From NCBI GenBank assembly GCA_002390305.1, contig DGPE01000076.1, forward strand, positions 1-45,071: a stretch of 45,071 nt of DNA, in the 5' to 3' direction. The position numbers were made by a program, and so were the translations under genes. This stretch comes from Micrococcales bacterium UBA4448. Lineage in GTDB: Bacteria; Actinomycetota; Actinomycetes; Actinomycetales; Microbacteriaceae. Positions within the stretch are counted from its first letter, which is position 1. The number at the start of each line of letters is the position of its first letter. The notes under the pieces were generated by a model, which saw only the letters and a program-made list of their open reading frames with translations, made no database searches and was not told where the DNA came from. Shown piece by piece: positions 15,495 to 24,971 of the stretch.

Positions 15495-16604
15495 ATGAAA
15501 AACGTCCTCAAGCTCGGTGCTGTAGCGGCTGTTGGCACCCTGGTGCTAGCTGGTTGTGCGGCCAACGAACAAACCGCAGAGCCAACTTCTGGTGGAGCAA
15601 CTTCCGAGACTGCAGTTGTCGAAACACTCTCTGGAACGCTAAATGGTTCCGGAGCATCGTCCATGGCTGCAGGACAAGAGGCATGGATTGCCGCTTTCCA
15701 GATCGCCAACCCTGGAGTAACGGTCAACTACGACCCAACCGGGTCTGGAACTGGTCGTGCACAATTTTTTGAGGGTGCCACTTCTTTCACAGGGTCAGAC
15801 TCCTATTTCAAGGATGAGGAACTAGCCGGTGAGTTCCCAAGCTGCGTTCCTGGAACCCTTCCTTGGGAGTTCCCAATTTGGATCTCACCAATTGCGGTCA
15901 TTTTCAACCTCGATGGAATTTCCAGCCTAAACATGGAGGGCCCGACAGTTGCCGGCATCTTCGCTGGCAAAATCACAATGTGGAATGACGCGGCAATCGC
16001 AGCTGCAAACCCAGGCGTAACTCTTCCTGAGCTTTCCATCACAGCGGTTCACCGCTCGGACGAGTCCGGTACCTCAAAGAACTTCACTGATTATCTGGCT
16101 GCTGTGGCACCAGATGTCTGGACTGTCGGAGCTATTGAAGCTTGGCCTGCGGAGTATGGCGGCGAAGGAGCACAGGGAACCAGCGGTGTTGTTTCAGCTG
16201 TTACAGGCGGTAACGGAACAATCGGTTATGCGGACGCATCTCGCGCCGGTGACCTAGGTACCTTGGCCGTGAAGGTCGGATCTGACTACGTTGCTTACTC
16301 AGCAGAAGCTGCTGCAGCTGTTGTGGACGCATCCCCGCTGGTTGAAGGACGTGAGTCGTTCGACCTAGCAACCAAGATCGACCGCAACACAACCGCTTCA
16401 GGTGCTTACCCGATTGTGTTAGTTAGCTACCTAATGGGTTGCAACGACTACCTTGACGACGAGCAGGCGGTACTGGTTCGTGCATGGGCATCGTTCCTAG
16501 TTTCTGAGGAGGGACAGCAGGCTGCTGCCACCTCAGCGGGAAATGCACCGATTTCTGCTGCCCTTCGTGCAAAAGCACAGGCCATCATTGACGCAATCCA
16601 GTAA
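15495..16604 (+). CDS. pstS: phosphate ABC transporter substrate-binding lipoprotein PstS
   Basis: Captures phosphate outside the membrane for PstCAB. The 369-aa protein has a lipoprotein signal peptide with lipobox VLAGC (lipidated C21) and a short linker rich in E, T, S, G. The periplasmic-binding fold follows, with phosphate-contact motifs of the PstS family: NGSGASSM near 51-58, DPTGSGTG near 76-83, FTGSDSYF, and HRSDESGTSKNF near 188. The start is preceded by AAGGAAGG. It is first of the pst operon, behind a PHO-box-like site and before an intra-operon terminator, which would let it be made in excess of the permease. Confidence 0.96.
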   Translation: MKNVLKLGAVAAVGTLVLAGCAANEQTAEPTSGGATSETAVVETLSGTLNGSGASSMAAGQEAWIAAFQIANPGVTVNYDPTGSGTGRAQFFEGATSFTGSDSYFKDEELAGEFPSCVPGTLPWEFPIWISPIAVIFNLDGISSLNMEGPTVAGIFAGKITMWNDAAIAAANPGVTLPELSITAVHRSDESGTSKNFTDYLAAVAPDVWTVGAIEAWPAEYGGEGAQGTSGVVSAVTGGNGTIGYADASRAGDLGTLAVKVGSDYVAYSAEAAAAVVDASPLVEGRESFDLATKIDRNTTASGAYPIVLVSYLMGCNDYLDDEQAVLVRAWASFLVSEEGQQAAATSAGNAPISAALRAKAQAIIDAIQ

Positions 16605-16623
16605 CTGAACATTTGGTGAATAG

Positions 16624-16658
16624 AACCCGGCTTAGGTCTCCTAGGCCGGGTTTTATTT
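16624..16658 (+). terminator. hairpin terminator/attenuator between pstS and pstC
   Basis: AACCCGGCTTAGG (16624-16636) pairs with CCTAGGCCGGGTT (16640-16652) to give a 13-bp stem (one G-U pair) and a 3-nt loop, followed by a T-rich tail (TTTATTT). Partial read-through would set a high PstS-to-permease ratio. Confidence 0.8.
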
Positions 16659-16683
16659 ACTACGTTGTTACCTAGACAAACGA

Positions 16684-17622
16684 ATGGGCAATCCGATGAC
16701 AGCTACCAAGCCAAAGGCGATCAGACGCCTCGGTGATGTCATCTTTGCAAATCTGGCATTTTTTGCTGGCGTGAGCATTTTGGCAACACTGGCAACAGTT
16801 GCAGCGTTCCTCTTTGTCCAGTCAATACCGGCCTTTACTGGCCCTGAAATCGCTGCCGCGGAAGATGGCTTCTGGAACTATGTTTTCCCGTTTGTCTTCG
16901 GAACTGTGTACGCATCGATAATTGCGCTAATCATTGCAACCCCACTTGCAATCGGAATCGCCCTATACATTTCACACTTCGCCAACCGGAGATTCGCACA
17001 GCTGCTGGGATATGCTGTTGACCTTCTGGCTGCTATTCCCTCCGTTGTCTATGGGCTCTGGGGGATTTTGGTTTTGGCTCCTTTTTTGAACCCCACTTTC
17101 ATGTGGCTCAACGAAAATCTCGGTTGGATTCCATTCTTCGCTGGTCAGGTTTCTGCCACTGGCCGCACAATGCTAACCGTTGGCATTGTCCTGGCGATTA
17201 TGGTGCTGCCGATAATGGCTGCTCTTATACGTGAAGTCTTTCTTCAAACACCTAGGCTCCACGAGGAGGCAGCCCTTGCACTCGGCGCCACTCGCTGGGA
17301 AATGATCAAGATGGCGGTCTTGCCATTTGGAAGGACTGGCATCATCTCAGCGGCAATGCTTGGGCTAGGCCGGTCACTGGGTGAAACCATGGCGGTCGCA
17401 ATGGTTTTGTCACCGGCTGCAGTAATCAACTTTGCTGTTTTGACATCGTCGAATTCCAACACAATTGCGGCCAACATCGCGCTTCAGTTTCCTGAAGCTG
17501 GCGGTAACTACTCGAACCTACTAATTGCAACCGGACTGGTGCTATTTGCCATAACGATGGTTGTGAACATGATTGCCAGGTGGATCATCAGTCGTCGAGC
17601 TGAGTTTTCGGGGGCCAACTAA
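16684..17622 (+). CDS. pstC: phosphate ABC transporter permease PstC
   Basis: A 312-aa inner-membrane permease half with six predicted helices. The first is at ~25-45 (FFAGVSILATLATVAAFLFV), followed by an external loop and a binding-protein-dependent transport domain. The coupling-helix EAA motif is REVFLQTPRLHEEAALALGA...; GLGRSLGETMAVAMV is the typical PstC segment. The ATG at 16684 is used; a second ATG four codons later (MTATKPK) is possible, as neither has a clear Shine-Dalgarno. The stop overlaps the pstA start (TAATG). Confidence 0.95.
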   Translation: MGNPMTATKPKAIRRLGDVIFANLAFFAGVSILATLATVAAFLFVQSIPAFTGPEIAAAEDGFWNYVFPFVFGTVYASIIALIIATPLAIGIALYISHFANRRFAQLLGYAVDLLAAIPSVVYGLWGILVLAPFLNPTFMWLNENLGWIPFFAGQVSATGRTMLTVGIVLAIMVLPIMAALIREVFLQTPRLHEEAALALGATRWEMIKMAVLPFGRTGIISAAMLGLGRSLGETMAVAMVLSPAAVINFAVLTSSNSNTIAANIALQFPEAGGNYSNLLIATGLVLFAITMVVNMIARWIISRRAEFSGAN

Positions 17623-18686
17623 TGACCTCGCAAGTAACTTCATCTTTTCAAGGAACCGCTGACCTACCCAAGTGGGTGTCTCCAGCGATGCTTCTGGCTT
17701 TTTTCTTGGGTTCCTTTACCCTCCAGGTAATGCTTGCGTCATCGACCGAGCAAAATGAATTAAATCTGATTCCAGTGGCAGTGTTCGGGCTCGTCGGATA
17801 TGCAGTTGCCCTTTACGCGCTATCACGCTTTGTTGAAGGGCGCCGAAAAGCAACCGATCGGTTGGTGACGATTTTGGTCACCGCTGCATTCTCTCTGGCC
17901 CTGATTCCGTTGCTCTCGCTTGCGTACACGGTTGTTCAAAATGGAGTTGCCAGGTTCGATGCCGAGTTCTTTACTTTTTCGATGCGAAACATCGTCGGCG
18001 AGGGTGGTGGCGCACTTCATGCGATAATCGGAACCCTTGAGATCACAGGTATCGCAACTCTTATCTCGGTTCCGATAGGTATTATGGCGGCGATTTATCT
18101 TGTGGAGTACGGCCGCGGAACAATCGCCAGACTCGTAACTTTCTTCGTTGATGTTATGACCGGGGTTCCTTCCATTGTTGCCGGCCTTTTTGCCTATGCG
18201 CTGTTTGTTATTTTCTTTGGCCCTGGAGTGCGCATGGGCTTGGGCGGAGCAATAGCCCTGAGCGTCTTGATGATTCCGGTGGTCATTCGCGCCACCGAGG
18301 AGATGCTAAAAATCGTGCCGAATGAGCTCCGCGAGGCCGCCTACGCCCTGGGAGTGCCCAAGTGGTTGACAGTTATCAAAGTGGTGTTGCCAACAGCGCT
18401 GGCCGGAATTGCAACCGGAGTCATGATCTCCATTGCACGAGTAATTGGTGAAACTGCACCGCTGCTGATTATCGCCGGGTTCACGGCGTCAATGAACTAC
18501 AACCCATTCGATGAGCGCATGATGACTCTCCCCGTTTTTGTTTACACCTCATACGCAAACCAGGGAGTTGACATGCAGTCTTACGTTGACAGGGCGTGGG
18601 CCGGTGCGCTCACCCTGATGCTCATCGTGATGGTGCTGAATCTTGTTGCCCGCCTAATCAGTAAGTACTTTTCTCCGAAGGGATAG
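17622..18686 (+). CDS. pstA: phosphate ABC transporter permease PstA
   Basis: The second permease half, 354 aa. Two extra N-terminal helices (LLAFFLGSFTLQVMLAS and LIPVAVFGLVGYAVALYAL) precede the standard six-helix core, which is longer than E. coli PstA (296 aa) but usual for actinobacterial forms. The EAA loop is EEMLKIVPNELREAAYALGVPKW, and GVPSIVAGLFAYALFV is characteristic. It is translationally coupled to pstC by a one-base TAATG overlap and followed 3 nt later by pstB. Confidence 0.95.
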   Translation: MTSQVTSSFQGTADLPKWVSPAMLLAFFLGSFTLQVMLASSTEQNELNLIPVAVFGLVGYAVALYALSRFVEGRRKATDRLVTILVTAAFSLALIPLLSLAYTVVQNGVARFDAEFFTFSMRNIVGEGGGALHAIIGTLEITGIATLISVPIGIMAAIYLVEYGRGTIARLVTFFVDVMTGVPSIVAGLFAYALFVIFFGPGVRMGLGGAIALSVLMIPVVIRATEEMLKIVPNELREAAYALGVPKWLTVIKVVLPTALAGIATGVMISIARVIGETAPLLIIAGFTASMNYNPFDERMMTLPVFVYTSYANQGVDMQSYVDRAWAGALTLMLIVMVLNLVARLISKYFSPKG

Positions 18687-18689
18687 CCC

Positions 18690-19469
18690 ATGTCAAAAAG
18701 AATCGAACTCCAGAAGCTAAACGTTTACTACAGCAGCTTCTTGGCTGTTGAAGACGTGAACATGGTGATTGAACCTAAAGCAATAACCGCGTTTATCGGC
18801 CCTTCGGGTTGCGGCAAGTCAACTTTGATTCGGACCCTGAACCGCATGCATGAGGTGATCCCAGGAGCGAGGGTAGAAGGTCAGTTGCTGATGGATGGCG
18901 AAGATGTTTATGGGCCTGATGTTGATCCGGTAAGAGTGCGAAGACAAGTAGGCATGGTCTTCCAGCGACCAAACCCATTCCCAACAATGTCTATCAAGGA
19001 CAATGTGCTGTCTGGCTACAAGCTCAACAACTCCAGAATGTCAAAGACTGAAGCGGAAGAGCTCACCGAAAAGGCGCTGGTCGGAGCAAACCTTTGGAAT
19101 GAAGTCAAGGATCGGCTAGACAAGCCAGGATCTGGCCTTTCAGGCGGACAGCAGCAGCGACTCTGCATTGCCAGGGCAATTGCAGTTGAGCCAGATGTGA
19201 TTTTGATGGATGAGCCAACGAGTGCCCTGGATCCAATTTCAACCGCGGCCATCGAAGACTTGGCAGTAGAGCTCAAGGAAAAGTTCACGGTTGTCATAGT
19301 CACTCACAACATGCAGCAGGCATCCAGGATCTCCGACATGACCGCTTTTTTCACCATTGCCGGAACCGGCATGCCCGGCAAGCTAATTGAGTATGACAAG
19401 ACTGAAAAAATATTTTCTAACCCCGCCGAGCAACAAACTGAGGACTACGTATCTGGTCGCTTTGGCTAG
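18690..19469 (+). CDS. pstB: phosphate ABC transporter ATPase PstB
   Basis: ATPase that powers PstCA. The 259-aa protein is complete: Walker A GPSGCGKS at 37-44, Q-loop VFQRPNPFP near 90-98, ABC signature LSGGQQQR at 150-157, Walker B VILMDEPTSALD near 170-181 and H-loop VTHNMQQA. VFQRPNPFPTMS and the short C-terminal ending (EDYVSGRFG) are specific to PstB. It is last in pstSCAB; 34 nt separate it from the next rightward gene. Confidence 0.97.
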   Translation: MSKRIELQKLNVYYSSFLAVEDVNMVIEPKAITAFIGPSGCGKSTLIRTLNRMHEVIPGARVEGQLLMDGEDVYGPDVDPVRVRRQVGMVFQRPNPFPTMSIKDNVLSGYKLNNSRMSKTEAEELTEKALVGANLWNEVKDRLDKPGSGLSGGQQQRLCIARAIAVEPDVILMDEPTSALDPISTAAIEDLAVELKEKFTVVIVTHNMQQASRISDMTAFFTIAGTGMPGKLIEYDKTEKIFSNPAEQQTEDYVSGRFG

Positions 19470-19503
19470 AAATAAAATTGAACAAAACTAGGCTGGAAGT
19501 GAA

Positions 19504-21030
19504 ATGATAAAAACTGTCACGTCAGATCTAGAAACTTTTACCAACAAGGCGGGGAAACCGGCCATGGTTTTAGTGACCGGTGCCACCGGTTATATCGGTG
19601 GTCGATTGATAAGAGAGCTCCTCAGCCACAACTACCGCGTTCGAGTGCTAGTTCGAGATGCAAAAAGAATCAGTGACTATCCGTGGCAGGCAAATGTAGA
19701 AGTTGTTGAAGGTGATGCCACCGATCCTGCAGTCATTGCCAAGGCGCTAAACAAGGTCGACCTTGCCTACTACCTGTTGCATGCGCTTATGGTTTCCAAA
19801 GACTTCGAAGCCAAAGAACGAGAACTGGCTGAAGTCTTTGGCAAAGTCGCCAAGGAAAACAAAGTTTCACGGATTGTGTATCTCGGCGGCATGATTTCAA
19901 ACGATAACCAACTTTCTCCACACATGTCTGCCAGGGCAGAAACAGGTCAGATCCTCAGGGAATCAGGCGTTCCAACTATTGAACTGCGAGCAGGGGTTGT
20001 TATCGGATCTGGCTCGGCCTCTTTTGAGATGCTTCGACATTTGACCGAGCGACTGCCATTTATGGTCACACCAAAGTGGCTGCTGAATAAAATTCAGCCG
20101 ATTGCCATCAGGGACGTACTGCGTTATCTGATCGGCTCCGCAACCTTGGACAAAAAGATAAACAAGGATTTTGACATCGGGGGGCCTGAGGTTTTCAGCT
20201 ACCTCGAAATGATGCAGGTCTATGCCGAGGTTGCAGGCCTCAGAAGGCGAATCATCATTCCACTGCCCGTTCTGACACCAAGACTTGCCTCGGGCTGGAT
20301 TGGTCTGGTCACACCTGTTCCCGTGACCCTTGCCAAACGCCTAGTTGCATCTTTGAAGCACGATGTGGTGGCAAGAGACAACGCTATTAGAGATTTGATT
20401 CCCGAGTCCAAAGATGGCATGACCGACTTCCGGACCGCTGTGGGACTGGCGCTGAGTCGCGTGAAGTCACTCGAGGTTGAAACCAGGTGGAGCAATGCTT
20501 CTGTTCCTGGGACTCCTTCAGAGCCTTTACCGACAGACCCGAGCTGGGCGGGAGGTTCAATGTATGTGGACCACCGAGAATTTGTCTCGGGTGACTCCGT
20601 GGAAAAAATTTGGGAACGAGTTGAAGCAATTGGCGGTAGTAACGGCTATTCAACAGCAACCTGGGCGTGGGAGCTTCGCGGCCTTATGGATCTTGTGGTT
20701 GGCGGTGTCGGGCTGCGCAGAGGAAGGCGTGACCCGAAAACTCTCATGGAAGGTGAGTCGTTGGATTTTTGGCGAGTAGAAGAAATTGCCAGGCCCAAGC
20801 TCTTGCGACTTCGCGCTGAGATGAAAATGCCTGGGCTTGCCTGGCTTGAATTCCAGGTCTCCAAGCTGGAAGACGGAAGATCGCTGCTGATTCAAAAGGC
20901 CTACTATCACCCGCATGGGTTGGCAGGACACCTTTACTGGTGGATGGTCTCGTTCATGCACGGCATCGTGTTTCCTTCGATGGCAAAGAAACTTAGCGGC
21001 GGCAAAGCCAGAAAGGTTTCTAACAGCTAG
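19504..21030 (+). CDS. NAD(P)-binding SDR fused to DUF2867 domain
   Basis: A 508-aa protein. Residues ~20-290 form an atypical extended SDR (NmrA-like) Rossmann domain, with the nucleotide motif VTGATGYIGGRL at about 24-35 and VEGDATD. The C-terminal ~150 residues (from YVDHREFVSGDSVEKIWERVEAIGG) are a DUF2867 domain, a fold related to lipid-binding SRPBCC/START proteins. The combination is common in Actinobacteria and is annotated as an SDR oxidoreductase of unknown substrate; a membrane-lipid substrate is a guess. GGAAGTG precedes the ATG at 19504. It follows pstB but has no evident link to phosphate. Confidence 0.82.
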   Translation: MIKTVTSDLETFTNKAGKPAMVLVTGATGYIGGRLIRELLSHNYRVRVLVRDAKRISDYPWQANVEVVEGDATDPAVIAKALNKVDLAYYLLHALMVSKDFEAKERELAEVFGKVAKENKVSRIVYLGGMISNDNQLSPHMSARAETGQILRESGVPTIELRAGVVIGSGSASFEMLRHLTERLPFMVTPKWLLNKIQPIAIRDVLRYLIGSATLDKKINKDFDIGGPEVFSYLEMMQVYAEVAGLRRRIIIPLPVLTPRLASGWIGLVTPVPVTLAKRLVASLKHDVVARDNAIRDLIPESKDGMTDFRTAVGLALSRVKSLEVETRWSNASVPGTPSEPLPTDPSWAGGSMYVDHREFVSGDSVEKIWERVEAIGGSNGYSTATWAWELRGLMDLVVGGVGLRRGRRDPKTLMEGESLDFWRVEEIARPKLLRLRAEMKMPGLAWLEFQVSKLEDGRSLLIQKAYYHPHGLAGHLYWWMVSFMHGIVFPSMAKKLSGGKARKVSNS

Positions 21031-21039
21031 GCTTTCTCG

Positions 21040-21930
21040 GTGCCTAAAACCCGTCTAGCAGTAATCGCCCTATTGGGTGTTGGCTTTGTTTGGGGAGCAG
21101 CTTTCGTGCTAATGAAAGATGCCATCGAACAGCAGCCATACATGGACTTTTTGGCAACCAGATTTTCAATCGCCGCCATTGCAATGATTCTTCTTCGGCC
21201 GAGAGTTGCACTTTCGTTCAAGCCCGGAGACCTAAAATTTGGTTCCATTATTGGAATTGTTCTCGCCCTGGGCTTTATTACACAGACCCTCGGGCTGAGC
21301 CTCACAACTGCTGCAACCAGCGGATTCTTGACCGGGCTCTATGTCGTTTTTACGCCACTTATTGCATGGCTTTTCACTCGCAAAAAGTTTGCCACCAGAG
21401 TTATTATCGGAGTCATTTTGGCTGCGGCCGGGCTTGCAATTTTCTCTGGCACCGCGACTGACGTTGAGTTTCGAATAGGACAGCTCTGGCTCGTCCTTTG
21501 CGCAGTGTTTTTTGCTATCCACATTCTGCTCTTGGGTGCCTATGGCAAGGGCAGAAGCTCATACCGGATGGCGATGATCCAGATTTCTTTCGCGGCAGTC
21601 ACTTGCTGGGCGTTTGCCCTCGCAGATGGCTACCAGCCCCCGCCAAACTTTGAAGTTTGGTTCGCGGTGCTATTCACCGCCCTGCTGTCGACGGTAATCG
21701 CCTTTTGGGTTCAGACCTGGGCACAGACGTTGATTGATCCTGCGAGAGTTGCTCTTCTGATCACCAGCGAGGTTATCTTCAGTGCAGCACTGGCCGTAGG
21801 ACTTGGCCAAGAACCATTGACTGTTGCAATGGTTGTCGGTGGCGGCATCATGCTGACCGCAATGCTCATCGTCGAGTGGCCAACCCAGTCGGAACCGGAA
21901 ATCCCGCTAGAGGCCAAGCTCCACGAATAG
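21040..21930 (+). CDS. DMT-superfamily transporter (EamA type)
   Basis: A 296-aa membrane protein with about ten helices arranged as two EamA repeats: the first begins VIALLGVGFVWGAAFVLMKDAI, the second LVLCAVFFAIHILLLGAY. The G-x-x-W/F-G start and the proline-poor helices fit drug/metabolite exporters (RhaT/YdcZ/EamA). The substrate is unknown. It starts with GTG 9 nt after the SDR stop, so it is probably co-transcribed. Its last 24 nt overlap the 3' end of the convergent glpD gene. Confidence 0.85.
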   Translation: MPKTRLAVIALLGVGFVWGAAFVLMKDAIEQQPYMDFLATRFSIAAIAMILLRPRVALSFKPGDLKFGSIIGIVLALGFITQTLGLSLTTAATSGFLTGLYVVFTPLIAWLFTRKKFATRVIIGVILAAAGLAIFSGTATDVEFRIGQLWLVLCAVFFAIHILLLGAYGKGRSSYRMAMIQISFAAVTCWAFALADGYQPPPNFEVWFAVLFTALLSTVIAFWVQTWAQTLIDPARVALLITSEVIFSAALAVGLGQEPLTVAMVVGGGIMLTAMLIVEWPTQSEPEIPLEAKLHE

Positions 21931-23424
21931 TTTCTGCAGGGTCCTGTTTGCAGCAAGTTCTTTTTTGGAACGGCACATGTCGACCGGCAGCCTTCTTCTA
22001 AGCAGGTCCTCCCTACTGGTGACATGTTCATGTTTTGCAATGTGGCGAATCTCTTGCGAGGTGACTCCGAGTCCATCAAAGATGTCCTCCAGGTTTCCCT
22101 CACCAATAATTTCAAAACCAACTGCCCCGTGACGACGCCAAATCCCATCGGCTATTAGGCCTGCGGATTCCGCGGATGCCCTAGAAGCTACGAGCTCGAA
22201 AAACTCTTGCTTTCGGATTTGATCACCTTCGCCAAACCAATTTTTAGGCTTGGTTGTTTTATGTCCCAGCTGAGAGAGTTCGTGCACCACTTCTTGACCG
22301 ACGTTGAGACAATCGGTCAGCTTTCCACCAAGGATTGTGACAACTGATAGATCTTTATTGGCCTCGATTGCATGCTTGCGACTCAACTGATGCCAATCAG
22401 CTACATCGCCAGATTGGCCGGCATCGATTACCAGAGGTCTGACCCCGGATCGCTCCGAAACCACATCGGCGCTCGTAATAGGGTCTGCTAGCTCCATCTG
22501 CGCGTTTACCTGCTTAATGACGAACTCGGTATCTTCCTTGGTGACCTTTGTGTGGGGGTCCTTCACTCGAGTGTCGGTGGTCCCAACCATCGAACGATCC
22601 CCCATTGGTAACACGTAAAACAGTCGCTCTTGCTCGTCCCAGAACGCAAGCACTTGATATTCATCGGTTAGCTTGCGATTAAGCACCAGATGAATGCCTT
22701 TTGAGAGCACCAAGTCTGCGCTAGTTGGAGAGCCCAATAAATCCGAAACATTTTTCGCGAACGGACCGGTTGCGTTGATTACGCTTTTCGCAGTCACTGT
22801 CTCAGAGTTTGCGCCTGAAAGCTTCAACTGCCATCCTGCGTTGGAATGGGTGGCGCTTTTCAGCTCAGTGTAGGTCTTTAGCTCTGCTCCGTCAGAAATG
22901 GCATGGCGAACAAAATCAAAAACGAATCGTGAGTCGTTATCTGGAAGCTCCGCGTCGTAATACTTGATAGCAGTCCTGCCAGATTTCAAGTTCGGTTCAA
23001 TCTGCTTTGCAGTCTTTGCCGAGTAACTCGACGGAGCCCTTGTTCCAAAAAGACCAATACCCCAGTAAAACAGTGTTCCAAAAGTTCCAAGAAGTCTGCC
23101 AAATGGAGCAGTTGGACCAAGCGAGGCTAGAAACCCGATCTGCCTGATCTGGTTCGGGTAATGACGCATTAGCCGGTTCCTGGCGAGGCACAACTTAAAT
23201 ACCAATCCGAATTCGTAGCCCTGCAAATACTTGATGCCGCCCCAGACTAGGTTGCTTGACTGCTGGGAGGTAAAGTTTGCGATATCACCCTTATCGATAA
23301 GCAAAACACTCAGTCCCGCGGCGCTGGCAGCGGCAGCGGCAACTGCTCCGTTGATTCCAGCACCAATGATCACCACATCATATTGAGCGTTTTTGTTCGA
23401 ATTCGTTTGATTTTGTTTGGCCAC
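21907..23424 (-). CDS. glpD: aerobic glycerol-3-phosphate dehydrogenase
   Basis: FAD enzyme oxidising glycerol-3-phosphate to dihydroxyacetone phosphate at the membrane, passing electrons to quinone. The 505-aa protein has the FAD dinucleotide motif IIGAGINGAVAAAAAS near 19-34, the GlpD signature SSNLVWGGIKYLQ near 56-68, and SERSGVRPLV in the substrate region, plus a C-terminal GlpD domain (HLA/HIAKHEHVTSREDLLRRRLP). It starts with GTG at 23424. A TATGCT lies four bases before that GTG on the minus strand, so a nearly leaderless transcript is possible. It diverges from glpK with about 60 nt between the starts. Confidence 0.94.
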   Translation of the reverse strand: MAKQNQTNSNKNAQYDVVIIGAGINGAVAAAAASAAGLSVLLIDKGDIANFTSQQSSNLVWGGIKYLQGYEFGLVFKLCLARNRLMRHYPNQIRQIGFLASLGPTAPFGRLLGTFGTLFYWGIGLFGTRAPSSYSAKTAKQIEPNLKSGRTAIKYYDAELPDNDSRFVFDFVRHAISDGAELKTYTELKSATHSNAGWQLKLSGANSETVTAKSVINATGPFAKNVSDLLGSPTSADLVLSKGIHLVLNRKLTDEYQVLAFWDEQERLFYVLPMGDRSMVGTTDTRVKDPHTKVTKEDTEFVIKQVNAQMELADPITSADVVSERSGVRPLVIDAGQSGDVADWHQLSRKHAIEANKDLSVVTILGGKLTDCLNVGQEVVHELSQLGHKTTKPKNWFGEGDQIRKQEFFELVASRASAESAGLIADGIWRRHGAVGFEIIGEGNLEDIFDGLGVTSQEIRHIAKHEHVTSREDLLRRRLPVDMCRSKKELAANRTLQKLFVELGL

Positions 23425-23486
23425 ACTGCAAGCATAGAAGCACTAAGTCTTAGATGGAAGCTGATTCGGTTTCAAGGAGGAAATTG

Positions 23487-24962
23487 ATGTCAATTTTGGC
23501 ACTTGATGCCGGCACTACAGGCGTGACCGCTCTTATTGTTAGCGATACGGGCCACATCACTGCGCGCGGCTATAAAGAATTCACGCAGTACTTTCCGCAG
23601 TCGGGCTGGGTTGAGCATGACCCAGAGGAAATCTGGCAGGCCTGTCTAGCGGCAACCGAACAAGCGCTTGAGCAGGCCGAAGTAAAAATCCGTTGCATAG
23701 GTGTAACTAATCAGCGCGAGACAGCGGTGGTTTGGGACAGGGTCGATTTGAGTTCGCCTGCCAAGGCCATCGTCTGGCAGGACCGCAGGACTTCCATATT
23801 CAAAGATGAGCTTGACCAAAAAAACACCGACGACTGGATTCGGATCAGAACCGGACTGAATATTGACCCCTACTTCACTGCCAGTAAGTTCCTGTGGTGG
23901 CAGCGGAACTTACCCGATGTTTGGGCCGGGGTGGACTCTGGTAAGTATGCGCTTGGGACAATTGACAGCTACCTGATCGCGAGGCTAACCGGAGGACAGT
24001 CGCACATCACCGATGCCAGTAACGCGTCTAGGACGCAGCTAATGGCGCTTGGTACCTGCCAGTGGGACGACGAGCTCCTAGAGGTATTTGGAATACCAAA
24101 AACTGCTCTTCCAGAAATCACTTCCAGCTGGGGGGAGCTTGCAAAAACAAGCCCAGCTCACTTCCTTGGCCTGGATGCTCCGATTACCGGCAATGCAGGT
24201 GATCAGCAGGCGGCACTGTTTGGCCAACTGGCTTTTAATGAAGGTGAATCGAAAGCCACATATGGCACCGGAGCTTTTATTCTGGCCAACACCGCCGAGA
24301 AAGTCGTTGAAAGCACTCACGGTCTGCTGACCACGGTCGCCTGGCAGGCACCGGATGGCAAGCCAACCTATGCCCTTGAAGGTTCAGTATTCGTCGCCGG
24401 TGCGGCCGTGCAGTGGCTCAGAGATGGGCTTGGCATCATCGATAAAGCTTCGGCAGTCGAGGCGCTAGCTAGAAAAACACAGGGTTCGGAGGGTGTTGTT
24501 TTCATGTCCTCGCTCACCGGTCTTGGGGCACCCTTTTGGCAGCCGGATATTAGAGGGTCTCTCTTTGGAATCACGCGGGGAACCACCGATGCCAACATCG
24601 CCTATGCCACTCTCGAGGCGATTGCCTTTCAGGTCAAGGCAGTCTTAGATGCAATGGAGCTCGACATGGGCTCGCCCATCCCAGCGCTCAATGTTGACGG
24701 CGGTGCTGCGGCGAACGACCTGCTGCTTCAGATTCAGTCTGACCTAATCGGAAAAGATGTCCTCCGAGCTACCAACCTAGAATCAACCGGACTCGGAGCA
24801 GCGCTGCTCGCCGGTCTTGGTGTCGGCATTTGGAACAGCATGGAAGAGTTAGCCGAGCTGAACCCAACTGATAAAAGCTTCAGCCCAAAAATTGACCGGA
24901 AGGCTAGTTATGTGCACTGGCTCAAGGCTCTAGGTGCGACCGAATGGTTCCACAAAAACTAA
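23487..24962 (+). CDS. glpK: glycerol kinase
   Basis: Phosphorylates glycerol with ATP, supplying GlpD. The 491-aa FGGY-family protein has the N-terminal phosphate loop LDAGTTGVTALI, GVTNQRETAVVW, the DPYFTASKFLWW segment, and GNAGDQQAALFGQ and GAPFWQPDIRGSLFG characteristic of GlpK. I start it at the ATG at 23487, because AAGGAGG (23474-23480) sits six bases before it and the family begins with this segment; the frame opens 11 codons earlier. No glpF is seen, so glycerol may enter by diffusion or a transporter elsewhere. The ABC ATPase gene follows 9 nt later. Confidence 0.94.
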   Translation: MSILALDAGTTGVTALIVSDTGHITARGYKEFTQYFPQSGWVEHDPEEIWQACLAATEQALEQAEVKIRCIGVTNQRETAVVWDRVDLSSPAKAIVWQDRRTSIFKDELDQKNTDDWIRIRTGLNIDPYFTASKFLWWQRNLPDVWAGVDSGKYALGTIDSYLIARLTGGQSHITDASNASRTQLMALGTCQWDDELLEVFGIPKTALPEITSSWGELAKTSPAHFLGLDAPITGNAGDQQAALFGQLAFNEGESKATYGTGAFILANTAEKVVESTHGLLTTVAWQAPDGKPTYALEGSVFVAGAAVQWLRDGLGIIDKASAVEALARKTQGSEGVVFMSSLTGLGAPFWQPDIRGSLFGITRGTTDANIAYATLEAIAFQVKAVLDAMELDMGSPIPALNVDGGAAANDLLLQIQSDLIGKDVLRATNLESTGLGAALLAGLGVGIWNSMEELAELNPTDKSFSPKIDRKASYVHWLKALGATEWFHKN

Positions 24963-24971
24963 GCTAGGCAC

